DNA of 64,000 bases from an uncultured Desulfobacterales bacterium (GTDB taxonomy: Bacteria > Desulfobacterota > Desulfobacteria > Desulfobacterales > JAHEIW01): the NCBI GenBank assembly GCA_947259495.1, contig CAMYLV010000007.1:21936-85935 (forward strand), read 5' to 3'. How positions within the stretch are numbered: the stretch's first letter is position 1; each line of letters starts with the position of its first letter. The notes under the pieces are model-generated. The model searched no databases, was not told the DNA's origin, and worked only from the letters and a program-made list of their open reading frames with translations. The position numbers and the translations under genes were made by a program. This document shows, in pieces, positions 9,351-17,998 of the stretch.

Positions 9351-9770
9351 CTATTTTTCAGTGACATTCCGTTGGATGGCCAGATAATGGGTGATCTGAT
9401 CGTTCTCACCCCGTATCGGAACAATTTTCCATTCCATCATAAATTCGGAACCATCCCGGCGATAATTAATGGCTTTACCATGGAACAGCTTGCCGGCCGT
9501 AATGTCGGCATTCAATTGTTTGATGACCTTTTCATCCGTATTGGGTCCCTGCAAAATAGAGGGCGATTTGCCCATCACCTCATGGGGCCCGTAACCGGTT
9601 AGTTCGCAAAATGCCGAGTTAACATATACAATGGGATAGCCCTTGCCGGCTTCTGTAATCACGATTGAATTAAAAGACTCTTCCATTGAAGCCTCGAGCA
9701 GGCGCTTCATTATAAATTTAAAGCTCTCATCATGCTCAAAAATATCGAAAACATATTTTTTGACCTTCAT
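9351..9770 (-). CDS. Short LOV-like PAS protein lacking the photoactive cysteine
   Basis: Encodes 139 residues: a short N-terminal helix region (about 1-30), one PAS/LOV core (about 31-139), and no effector domain. YVNSAFCELTGY, ILQGPNTD and NYRRDGSEFMMEWKIVPIR are typical of LOV domains. At the flavin-adduct position the usual GxNCRxLQ reads GKSPSILQ (residues 67-74), so proline replaces the reactive cysteine. It may still bind flavin or act as a redox sensor; this is inference. A GGGAGGG lies upstream of the ATG. It shares the strand of, and lies 36 bases upstream of, the lipocalin gene. Confidence 0.8.
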   Translation of the reverse strand: MKVKKYVFDIFEHDESFKFIMKRLLEASMEESFNSIVITEAGKGYPIVYVNSAFCELTGYGPHEVMGKSPSILQGPNTDEKVIKQLNADITAGKLFHGKAINYRRDGSEFMMEWKIVPIRGENDQITHYLAIQRNVTEK

Positions 9771-10054
9771 TTGAAGTATGTCCCTCCCAAAAACCTAGTT
9801 TAAATGCTTGTTTGAATTTTTTATGCTCGCAACGTAATCATTGGCTGTCAAACATCAAGAAAAAATGAGCTGCATTTATATGTGAGATCTGATTTGGAGA
9901 TGATACAAATTTTGATCAAAAATTCTAAAAAAACAATTTTTTGAGGATATAATTCTCTAAAAAACAAAAATAAGATTATGAAAATTCATAAATTTTTGAT
10001 ATAAAATTATAATAACGAATCAACAACTTATCCACTGCATCGATTATTGAAACT

Positions 10055-10876
10055 ATGCGAATGGGCAATTGGTCATCAATTGGGGTCTTATTTTTGGTGT
10101 TGTTTCTGCTGCAAGCATGTGCCGCTGATCAGCAGCTGCAACATCAGAATGTGCTTCTACAAGATCAGATCGAGCATTTCCAGTTACAGCTATATGAGTC
10201 CGACCAGCAAATCAAAAGCCTGAATGCGGAATTAACGCGTTTGCAGCAGGTCGAAACTAAATACAACCAACAACTGACGGACCTGAAAGCGAAGAACGCT
10301 TCCCTTCAAAATATCAATTCGAAGCTTACCCAGAAAGTCGAGGGGCTGACCAACGCCCTGGAAAAAAACAAATCGGTTATCAAACTTCAAAATAAGGTTA
10401 TCCGGCTGCTGGACGACACCAAAAAGACCATTGCAACAAGCCTGAAAGATGAGATTGCGTCCCAGGATATCGAACTGATTGGGCTGGCAGATACGCTCAA
10501 GGTGATTTTTATTGATAAAATCCTGTTTGATTCAGGCAGCGTTGAGATTAATCAGAAGGGGAAGAAATTGCTGCTAGCTTTCGCTGAATCCATCCGGCAG
10601 CAAAAGAATCAAAGCATTCTGGTGGAAGGACATACCGATAATATGCCGCTGAAACCGGCTTTGAAAGAGCAATTTCCCAGCAACTGGGAATTATCGGTTG
10701 CCCGGGCTGCGACAGTGGCAAGATTTCTTCAAATGGAGGGGCGCTTACAACCGCAAAGACTATCCGCGCGGGGTTACAGCTTCTATCAACCGGTGTCATC
10801 AAACAAGACCCTTGCGGGGCGTCGTCAGAACCGGCGCATTGAAATCATCCTGAGCCCATCCGAGAAAACCCCTTAA
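10055..10876 (+). CDS. OmpA-family peptidoglycan-binding lipoprotein
   Basis: Encodes 273 residues. A lipoprotein signal ends in LLQAC (Cys about 22). A long coiled coil (about 25-120, heptads rich in Gln, Leu and Lys) leads to an OmpA C-terminal domain (about 155-270) with LFDSGSVEINQKGKKLL, VEGHTDNMP and the RRQNRRIEI motif. The protein probably links the outer membrane to peptidoglycan. The start has no strong ribosome binding site. Upstream lie about 280 AT-rich bases shared with the divergent LOV-like gene. Confidence 0.88.
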   Translation: MRMGNWSSIGVLFLVLFLLQACAADQQLQHQNVLLQDQIEHFQLQLYESDQQIKSLNAELTRLQQVETKYNQQLTDLKAKNASLQNINSKLTQKVEGLTNALEKNKSVIKLQNKVIRLLDDTKKTIATSLKDEIASQDIELIGLADTLKVIFIDKILFDSGSVEINQKGKKLLLAFAESIRQQKNQSILVEGHTDNMPLKPALKEQFPSNWELSVARAATVARFLQMEGRLQPQRLSARGYSFYQPVSSNKTLAGRRQNRRIEIILSPSEKTP

Positions 10877-10965
10877 GTTGAAAATTGACTATGGGTTGAG
10901 TCAATTGATCTACCGGTTTGTCGCTGATGCTCGACAGCGCTGTACGAGTACAAAGTCAAAAATAT

Positions 10966-13884
10966 TCAACTCTCCAGAACTTCTCTGATTTTCTGGGACA
11001 ATTCGATGATATCGAAGGGCTTTTGAATAAACCCATTGCAGCCCAATGCGAATAACTCTTCCGTTTGCCTGTTCGTGCTATAACCGCTCACCAGTAAGAC
11101 CCTGACATCGGGGTTTATTTTTTTCAGCTCTGCATAGGTCGCTTTCCCACTCATCTCCGGCATAATCATATCCAGAGCAATCAGATCCACCTTTTCGGAC
11201 TTTTCAACATAAATGTCGATGGCTTCCCTGCCGTTCTCAGCGGTAATAACCGAATAACCCAATTCTTTGAGCATCAATTTTTCCACTTCAATAGGCCCTT
11301 CTTCATCATCCACCAGCAGGATACACTCGCTACCTTTTAACAACGTAAAATCAGCTTTGGATTCATCTGTTTCTTTGGCTTGTGAAGCCGGCAGATAGAT
11401 AACGAATGTGGTGCCATGACCCTGCTCACTATAGACGCGGATGATTCCATTATGATTTTTAATGATGCCGTATGCCGAAGCCAGCCCCAGACCTGTTCCT
11501 TTGCCGATTTCTTTGGTTGTAAAAAAAGGTTCGAATATTCTTTCGATGGTATCTTTGTCCATGCCGGTACCACTGTCGGTTACCGAAAGCTTAACATAAT
11601 TGCCGCCTTTGACTTCAAATGGCTCACAGTATGCATCACTGAGGGCAACATTTTCGGTCTGGATATACAGGTCTCCGCCATTAGGCATGGCATGCCAGGC
11701 GTTTAGATACAGATTGATCAGTACCTGTTCAATTTGCCCCTGATCCACCTCCACATTCCAGATTTTCACGTCGCAATGTTTGTGCAAGGTGATTTCTTTT
11801 TGGGTACGCATGAACATGCGGGTACTTTTTTCTATGATATCGTTGAGGCATGTCGGTCGTAGTGTATATTTCCCTTTTCTGGCAAACCCTAGCAGTTGAT
11901 CAGTTAGGTTTGCCGCGCTCATGACATTGTCCTCAATCCCCTGTAAATATTTGCTGTCTGAATGATTATCCAGGTTCTCCGATTCGTTGCCCAAACGCAT
12001 CAAGGATAAATAACCCTGGATGCCCATCAGGATATTATTGAAATCATGGGCAATTCCGCCTGCCAGGGTGCCGATGGCCTCCATCTTTTGGGCATGTATG
12101 AGCTGGGCCTCGAGATGCTGCTTTTCCTTTTCAGCTTGCAGCTGATCGGTGATATCCGAAATTTGACTGACGATTTTTTCTTTTTCAGTCGAATCCCGAA
12201 AACGGTTTGCGGTAATTTTAACGAAGCGCTCCTCGCCGCTGTCCTGCATGATTTTACAGACTGGCCCTGAATTTACAACCAATCCCTTCTGTATTTTTTG
12301 AAAATATAGTTCTACATCGCTGTACCCGGATGGTTCCAGGTATCTTTCAAAGGCATGACCCTCAATCTCTGGCCGTGGGCAGTCGACAATTTGAATAAAA
12401 ACCTCGTTGGCGTATAAAATATGGAGATTTTTGTCGAGGATCACAATCCCATCTCGCGAATTCTCAACCACGGAACGGTAACGTTCTTCACTTTCGCGGA
12501 GTGCTTTTTGGGCTTCGATGCGTCTGCTGACGTCACGGGCGACATTCAAAATAACTTTTTTGCCTCTGTAAGTTATGGCCCGTGAATGTATTTCAACCGG
12601 GAGACGCTCGCTATTTTTGCTGAAATGGACTGTTTCAAGGTTTAGTTTGGGTTGCGTTTGTACTTGAGCCTTTTCAACAAGCTCGTAAAGAATTAGATTG
12701 ACATGATTTTCCGGAATGATTTGATTCAAATTGAGCTTGAAATACTCATCGAGCGAATAGCCCAATTGGGAATAGGCGGCTTCGTTGGCCTCCAAAATAT
12801 TGCCGGCCAAATCCATTATGTAAACCGCATCATCCACCTTCTCCAGAAGCTCCCTGTAGCGCGTTTGTTCCTCGGCGTCCTTCAAATGCGCCATCATATA
12901 ATTGAAGGCCTCCGATAATTGGTTAAATTCCCAATAATTCCGCTTATTCGTTTCAAAAAGAAGGTCCTTCTGGCCCTCTGATATTCGAATGGCCTTGGCG
13001 GTCATTTTGCGCAGGGGTGCCACCATTTTTCTGGCTAAAAAAACAGCCATGAGAGTAGAAACGGCCAGAACGACAATGGCAAACAAGCTCATCCAAACGG
13101 TGACTCTCCGTTTTTCCTGAATGAGGTTTTCAAGTGAGGACTGAAAATAGAGATGATTAAATCCACTAATCCTGGAAAGAATTAAACTTTGGCCAAACGG
13201 GTAAAATTCGGCGTGGCTGGCCATTTTATCCCGGATTTGGGGATCAAGAGCAAAGGTTTTGCGTGAGATCAGGTTAAATGCCTGATCGGAGTCGATAGCC
13301 GCCAGGTTGATTCCGCCTGCTTGCTGAATGGTTTCAATGAGTTTTTGGTCCTGAATCATATCGTACAGTGCATAGGCCGTACCCATACGGCCGGTTTCAT
13401 TCATGACCGGCGCAGAAAATATCCACAACAATCTGGTTTCTCCCTGATCTTGCACAATCTTACCCTTCGGATATTCCGCTAATGCAAATTTGACAATTTG
13501 TTCTGGCAGACCAGGGTATTTCCCCGGCACGATCTGTTTTTCACCCACCTTTTTTACAAAATGGTACACACCGTTTGCAGGTGGATAAGATTGGGTGATT
13601 CGATCCTCTACATTAGATGTGACGTCCAGCATGACAGTTACCCGAATGATGTTGTCGGATCGAAGCTCATTTAAAAAACTCTGAATACTTGCCATGCGGT
13701 TATTTAAGATAATTTCGACCTGGCCCTTTTGAGCCCGTAATTTCTCGTAAAATTCAGCCTCTACTTTTTTACCAAAATACCGGTAAATGGTTCCGAGGAT
13801 AATCATGACTGATACGCTGACGAGGACAACAAAGGCCGTCATCAAATACGTGGAAAAGTGCTTATTGCGATTGAATTTCAACAT
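10966..13884 (-). CDS. Membrane-bound hybrid sensor histidine kinase
   Basis: Encodes 972 residues. The order is: TM1 (about 14-34), a periplasmic sensor region, TM2 (about 265-285), HAMP, two PAS domains (about 345-460 and 470-590), a HisKA domain with the phospho-acceptor motif GGIAHDFNNIL, a HATPase domain (NLYLNAWHAMP, DSGTGMD, GKGTGLGLASAYGI) and a C-terminal receiver domain (LLVDDEE, LDMIMPEMSG). The conserved His and receiver Asp are present, so it is likely an active phosphorelay kinase. No cognate output gene is adjacent; the stimulus is unknown. Confidence 0.93.
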   Translation of the reverse strand: MLKFNRNKHFSTYLMTAFVVLVSVSVMIILGTIYRYFGKKVEAEFYEKLRAQKGQVEIILNNRMASIQSFLNELRSDNIIRVTVMLDVTSNVEDRITQSYPPANGVYHFVKKVGEKQIVPGKYPGLPEQIVKFALAEYPKGKIVQDQGETRLLWIFSAPVMNETGRMGTAYALYDMIQDQKLIETIQQAGGINLAAIDSDQAFNLISRKTFALDPQIRDKMASHAEFYPFGQSLILSRISGFNHLYFQSSLENLIQEKRRVTVWMSLFAIVVLAVSTLMAVFLARKMVAPLRKMTAKAIRISEGQKDLLFETNKRNYWEFNQLSEAFNYMMAHLKDAEEQTRYRELLEKVDDAVYIMDLAGNILEANEAAYSQLGYSLDEYFKLNLNQIIPENHVNLILYELVEKAQVQTQPKLNLETVHFSKNSERLPVEIHSRAITYRGKKVILNVARDVSRRIEAQKALRESEERYRSVVENSRDGIVILDKNLHILYANEVFIQIVDCPRPEIEGHAFERYLEPSGYSDVELYFQKIQKGLVVNSGPVCKIMQDSGEERFVKITANRFRDSTEKEKIVSQISDITDQLQAEKEKQHLEAQLIHAQKMEAIGTLAGGIAHDFNNILMGIQGYLSLMRLGNESENLDNHSDSKYLQGIEDNVMSAANLTDQLLGFARKGKYTLRPTCLNDIIEKSTRMFMRTQKEITLHKHCDVKIWNVEVDQGQIEQVLINLYLNAWHAMPNGGDLYIQTENVALSDAYCEPFEVKGGNYVKLSVTDSGTGMDKDTIERIFEPFFTTKEIGKGTGLGLASAYGIIKNHNGIIRVYSEQGHGTTFVIYLPASQAKETDESKADFTLLKGSECILLVDDEEGPIEVEKLMLKELGYSVITAENGREAIDIYVEKSEKVDLIALDMIMPEMSGKATYAELKKINPDVRVLLVSGYSTNRQTEELFALGCNGFIQKPFDIIELSQKIREVLES

Positions 13885-13970
13885 AACTATTAAGCATAAA
13901 ATAAAATAGCTTAAGTTGTCAAAAAAAAGTTAAGATCACAGCTGCTTAACGTTTGTCTGGCGGACACGGA

Positions 13971-14073
13971 TATAGGGGTTGTCAAAAAAACGTTCTGGTA
14001 TTCAAACGTTTTTTCTACAACCCCTTATGCCGCACTTCCGTATTCCAGAACATTATTATGGTGAACGGTATAA
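13971..14073 (+). repeat. Repeat A copy 2 (103 bp double hairpin)
   Basis: Runs from TATAGGGGTTGTC to CGGTATAA. The big hairpin is followed by a TTCCG/CAGAA mini-hairpin and the ACATTATTATGG box shared with other copies. Base changes in the outer arms are paired: GGGG on the left matches CCCC on the right, where copies 1, 6 and 7 have GTGG and CCAC. Confidence 0.85.
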
Positions 14074-14188
14074 TCGCAGGGATTTAAATGGGTACCCCAA
14101 GCATGCATCCGCATTTATGGGATACAAGAAAACAACTGATTTCTTTTGACTTCTCATCTGCTAATGCAATACAAACCAATTTTGAGCG

Positions 14189-14305
14189 ATGTCGTTATCA
14201 ATCAGGTTCGGGCAGATCAGCGTTTCTTCATGGGCCACAACCGATGCCGATGTGAAGCGCAGCCGGGAGGCGATTTTGCGCATTGCCAAACAAGTGACGG
14301 GCTAG
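14189..14305 (+). pseudogene. Possible 3' remnant of a PLP-dependent decarboxylase/aminotransferase gene
   Basis: An open stretch of 38 codons ends with QISVSSWATTDADVKRSREA and then ILRIAKQ. It resembles, from memory, the C-terminal strand-helix of PLP-dependent amino-acid decarboxylases (ISVSSW plus a DxDVxRS helix). Upstream codons in this frame are interrupted by stops, so it would be a gene remnant. It is short and the resemblance could be chance. Confidence 0.3.
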
Positions 14306-14405
14306 TGCCGTATAAGCCTCATGCAAAGACGCAATGTCGCCAAATTGATACCTGAATCTTTGACAATAATTTTGTAAGCGCCTTATCGCTGATCAAGGAG
14401 GAAAA

Positions 14406-15662
14406 ATGAAAGAAGGCAAAATGCACTATGGCTGGGTGGTCATCTTTATGGGGCTGCTGACCACTATTGCCGCCCACGGGTTCGGGCGGATGTCCTATAC
14501 GATTATTCTTCCCGCCATGAAAGACGGACTGGGCTTTAACTACACCCAGCTGGGGCTGCTGGGAACCGGCAATTTCATCGGCTATCTGACCATGGCCATC
14601 ATTGGCGGTTTTTTGGCCGCCCATTTTGGAACCCGTATCATTATCACGGCAGCTTTGGTACTGATGGGAATCACGATGATCCTGACCGGTCTGGCACAAT
14701 CATTTGGCTTTGCCTTTGCGATGCGGCTGCTCACCGGCCTTGGCAATGGCGCGTCTTATGTCCCGGCAATGGCTTTGGGTTCAGCCTGGTTTACCACGAA
14801 AAAAAGAGGTTTTGCGACCGGTATCGTCTCTGCCGGAATCGGAATCGGTACCCTCATCTCCGGTCTGGTGGTTCCGCCGATTTTATCGGTTTTTGGCGCC
14901 AATGGATGGCGGTTTTCGTGGTATATACTGGGCGGCGCTGTTCTATTGATATCCGGTATTGTCTATCAGTTTGTGCGCAGCAACCCACAGGAAAAGGGAC
15001 TCCAGCAGGTCGGATCTGAAAAAAGTGGAGCGGTACACAGCGATTCCTCCGCAACTGAAAAGGCAAACGCTTCGAAGTTGACAGGCACCATTAAAAGTGT
15101 CGTTAAAATGGGGGCGGTCTGGTATCTGGGTGTTGTTTATTTTTTCTATGGTCTTTCCTACATAATTTATATGGTTTTTTTTGCGGCTTATCTGGTTAAA
15201 GAAATAGGCCTCAGCCAGGAATGGGCCGGCGGGTTATGGGCGCTGGTTGGCGGTTTAAGCATTTTTTGCGGGGTGATTTGGGGCAAGATATCGGACGTGC
15301 TCGGAAGAAGCCGTGGTGCCGCCCTGGCCTACCTTGTGCTGGGGCTCTCCTATGTTCTCTATGCGCTGATAAAGGTCGATTTTGGTTTTTATCTTTCGGC
15401 CATTTTATTTGGTCTCACCGCCTGGAGCATTCCCACCATTATGGCCGCAGCCGCGGGGGACTTTGTCGGCCCGCGCCTGGCGCCTGCAGGACTGGGCTTT
15501 ATTACCCTGTTCTTCGGTATCGGCCAGGCTCTGGGGCCGGCGCTTGGCGGATATCTGGCAGATGTCAGTGGTTCATTTACATTGCCGTTTCTGGTCGCCG
15601 GTTTAATTTCACTGGTCGGGATGATATCATCATTTTACCTAAAGAAACCGGCCACAGAATAG
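14406..15662 (+). CDS. MFS transporter
   Basis: Encodes 418 residues with 12 predicted transmembrane segments split by a hydrophilic loop at about 195-225. The N-terminus HYGWVVIFMGLL and the TGLGNGASYVPAMALGSAW region match the YbfB/YjiJ and oxalate-formate-antiporter-like MFS groups. The substrate is unknown. AAGGAGG precedes ATG 14406. An alpha/beta hydrolase gene follows on the same strand after 160 bases. Confidence 0.85.
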   Translation: MKEGKMHYGWVVIFMGLLTTIAAHGFGRMSYTIILPAMKDGLGFNYTQLGLLGTGNFIGYLTMAIIGGFLAAHFGTRIIITAALVLMGITMILTGLAQSFGFAFAMRLLTGLGNGASYVPAMALGSAWFTTKKRGFATGIVSAGIGIGTLISGLVVPPILSVFGANGWRFSWYILGGAVLLISGIVYQFVRSNPQEKGLQQVGSEKSGAVHSDSSATEKANASKLTGTIKSVVKMGAVWYLGVVYFFYGLSYIIYMVFFAAYLVKEIGLSQEWAGGLWALVGGLSIFCGVIWGKISDVLGRSRGAALAYLVLGLSYVLYALIKVDFGFYLSAILFGLTAWSIPTIMAAAAGDFVGPRLAPAGLGFITLFFGIGQALGPALGGYLADVSGSFTLPFLVAGLISLVGMISSFYLKKPATE

Positions 15663-15686
15663 AAGCTACCTATTAAGCGCTGAATT

Positions 15687-15764
15687 CCGAGGACGAGAAC
15701 GACGACCAGTACGAAGCGGGGCAAAAGTTGCCAAACCTCTTGCTCGTGCTCCTCCTCGTCCCCG
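15687..15764. repeat. Hairpin with tandem GACGAG-type arms
   Basis: The left arm, about 15687-15718, repeats GACGAG-like units; the right arm, about 15742-15764, is the reverse complement type (GCTCGTGCTCCTCCTCG). The arms can fold back over a 23-base loop. It is one of several hairpins in this window whose arms are short degenerate tandem repeats. Confidence 0.6.
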
Positions 15765-15822
15765 ATAGAGAGGTCTGCGCATTATATTTCAGGACTGGTG
15801 AACAACACATAAGGAGTTAGTG

Positions 15823-16614
15823 ATGATAATCGAAGCCAAGGGGATCAAAATCAATTATGAATTGTCGGGTAAACAACAGGCACCGGTGGTTGTGTTGAGT
15901 CACTCTCTGGCCTGCAGCCAGATGATGTGGTGGCCTCAGCTCGGGCGGCTGGAGACTCATTTCCGGGTTCTGCGATATGATACGCGCGGGCACGGGCTCA
16001 GCGAGGCGCCGCCGGCGTCCTATACCCTGGAGCAACTGGTTGATGATGCTATCGGTATGCTGGATGCACTGAAGATCGATCAGTTTCACTGGGTGGGCCT
16101 GTCGATGGGCGGCATGATCGGCCAGGGCCTGGCGTTAGCTCATCCCGGCAGACTCAACACTCTGGTGCTGGCCGATACCGCAGCTGTCATTCCCGCTGAG
16201 GCGCAGTCGGTTTGGCAAGAGCGCATCGACGCTGTAAGTGACGGCGGTATGCAGGCTGTGGCCGAATCGACCCTGGAGCGCTGGTTTACGCCGAATTACC
16301 TGAAGCAAAATTTTTCTGAGCTCGATCGAATCCGGCAACAGATCCTGGCCACGCCGGTAGACGGATACATTGGCTGCAGTGAGGCGATTCGCCGCCTTAA
16401 TTATCTGGAGCGGCTTGACGAAGTTGAAGCAAAGACCCTGATTATGGTCGGTGCCGATGATCCCGGCACGCCGGTGGCGGCTTCGGAAGCCATGCATGCG
16501 CAAATTAAAAATTCAAAACTGGTGGTGATTCCGCAGGCAGCCCATCTTTCTAATATTGAACAGCCCGATCTTTTTAACGATCATCTGATGGCGTTTCTGC
16601 AAGGTAAGGATTAG
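15823..16614 (+). CDS. Alpha/beta hydrolase, 3-oxoadipate enol-lactonase-like
   Basis: Encodes 263 residues. The fold shows VVLSHSLACSQMMWWPQL (oxyanion-hole region), YDTRGHGLSEAP, the nucleophile elbow GLSMGG (Ser about 95), and a late GADDPGTP acid plus AAHLSNIEQP histidine. The overall pattern is close to PcaD-type enol-lactonases, but no other beta-ketoadipate genes are nearby, so the substrate is uncertain. AAGGAG at 15811-15816 fits ATG 15823; GTG 15820 is the alternative. Confidence 0.8.
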   Translation: MIIEAKGIKINYELSGKQQAPVVVLSHSLACSQMMWWPQLGRLETHFRVLRYDTRGHGLSEAPPASYTLEQLVDDAIGMLDALKIDQFHWVGLSMGGMIGQGLALAHPGRLNTLVLADTAAVIPAEAQSVWQERIDAVSDGGMQAVAESTLERWFTPNYLKQNFSELDRIRQQILATPVDGYIGCSEAIRRLNYLERLDEVEAKTLIMVGADDPGTPVAASEAMHAQIKNSKLVVIPQAAHLSNIEQPDLFNDHLMAFLQGKD

Positions 16615-16626
16615 GAGCCCGCATCA

Positions 16627-17841
16627 TCACTGCCGGATTTCCCTTTCGCTGATTCCCATCAGGTACAGCAAACTGTCCAGCCCGACGCTGGAGATGCTGC
16701 GCTGGGCGTTTTGTCTGACGATGGGCTTGGCATGAAATGCTACACCCAGGCCGGCGATGCTGATCATCGGCAAATCGTTGGCACCGTCACCGACTGCAAT
16801 CGTCTGTTTAAGGCTGATATTTTCGACCTGGGCAATTGTTTTTAAAATCTCAGCCTTTTTTTGGCCGTCAATGATATCCCCTTTGATGTTTCCGGTGATT
16901 TTTCCGTTTGCGATTTCAAGCTGGTTGGCGAAAACATAATCCAACCCCAGTTCCTGTTGTAAGTGCTTTCCAAAATATTCGAAGCCACCGGATATAATAC
17001 CGATTTTGAAGCCCAGCTGTTTGAGTTTGTCAATGACGCGTTCAACCCCTTCCGTCAATGCCAGATTTTGAGCGACCGCTGCAAGCGTATTTTCGTCCAG
17101 GCCTTTTAACAGGGCCACCCGTTGGGTCAGGCTTTCTTTAAAACCCAGCTTTCCCTGCATACCGGCTTTGGTAATCTTAGACACCGGGTCGCCAACGCCG
17201 GCTATTGCAGCCAGTTCGTCAATAGCCTCTCCCTGGATCAGGGTTGAATCCATATCGAATACGACCAGCCGGCGGGCATGGCGATAAATATCATCGATAT
17301 AAAATGAGATATCAATACCCGTTTCGGTGTGGATGTTCAGCAGCTCGCCCCGCAACATACCCGGATCTTCGATTTCACCGGAAACCGTAATCTGCACGCA
17401 GGCCTTTTGATGAATATCGTTGTGATTCACCGACACACGCCCTGAAAGCCGATTGATGACATCGATATTTAATTTGAATTTCGCAATTGCGGCGGCCACT
17501 TTGGAAAGCTGTCCGGCCGTCAACTGTCGCCCCAGCAGGGTAATAATCCGGCGCTGTTTGCCCCGTTGCGCAACCCATTTTTCGTAAAGGCTTTCCTCTA
17601 TCGGGGAGAAATGAATCTGAATGCCCAATTTATGGGCTTCAAACAAAAGATCTTTTAAGGTCGATGAAGATTTAAACACGGCCGGGATTTCAACCAAAAT
17701 TCCCAGCGACAAATAATCGTGGATAACAGCCTGCCCGATATCCAGAATCACGACATTGTATTTGGCTAAAATACGCGTCAAACTGGCTGTCAGCCCGGGT
17801 TTATCTTTACCGGTAACATTGATCAGTATGATTTCTCTCAT
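16627..17841 (-). CDS. serB: Phosphoserine phosphatase with N-terminal ACT domains, copy 2
   Basis: Encodes 404 residues with the same architecture as the protein at 1527-2729: two ACT domains (about 4-80 and 98-180), then a HAD phosphatase domain with DMDST at 196-200, GEAIDELA, ISGGFEYF and VGDGANDLPM. All catalytic residues are present. The two copies differ strongly in the ACT region, suggesting different allosteric ligands. It is the last gene of a minus-strand run starting near 25770 and is convergent with the hydrolase at 15823. Confidence 0.93.
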   Translation of the reverse strand: MREIILINVTGKDKPGLTASLTRILAKYNVVILDIGQAVIHDYLSLGILVEIPAVFKSSSTLKDLLFEAHKLGIQIHFSPIEESLYEKWVAQRGKQRRIITLLGRQLTAGQLSKVAAAIAKFKLNIDVINRLSGRVSVNHNDIHQKACVQITVSGEIEDPGMLRGELLNIHTETGIDISFYIDDIYRHARRLVVFDMDSTLIQGEAIDELAAIAGVGDPVSKITKAGMQGKLGFKESLTQRVALLKGLDENTLAAVAQNLALTEGVERVIDKLKQLGFKIGIISGGFEYFGKHLQQELGLDYVFANQLEIANGKITGNIKGDIIDGQKKAEILKTIAQVENISLKQTIAVGDGANDLPMISIAGLGVAFHAKPIVRQNAQRSISSVGLDSLLYLMGISEREIRQ

Positions 17842-17998
17842 TGTGGCTTACCCTGGGAGGCTTAGCAACATATGCGTATGGCAAAAGAAAAAGCGTACTA
17901 TAGACACAACTAACTCCATGTTGCAACCTGAATGAACGGCCGGATGTTTTTTTACCCTAATTGATCGTAAACAAAATGAAATACAGGGATGGGGAATG

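Larger units (their letters stand above)
13885..14405. other. Intergenic region with repeat A copy and a coding remnant
   Basis: This 521-base gap holds a full repeat-A copy (13971-14073), a repeat-A-like scrap reading GTTGTCAAAAAAAAGTT near 13914-13930, and a 38-residue fragment at 14189-14305 that looks like the 3' end of a lost gene. The MFS ribosome binding site (AAGGAGG) ends the region. Confidence 0.5.

Noticed and set aside
14146..14355. A 69-codon open frame in the gap before the MFS gene
   Set aside because: No ribosome binding site or hydrophobic or domain pattern; the other frame at 14189-14305 gives a more protein-like remnant.
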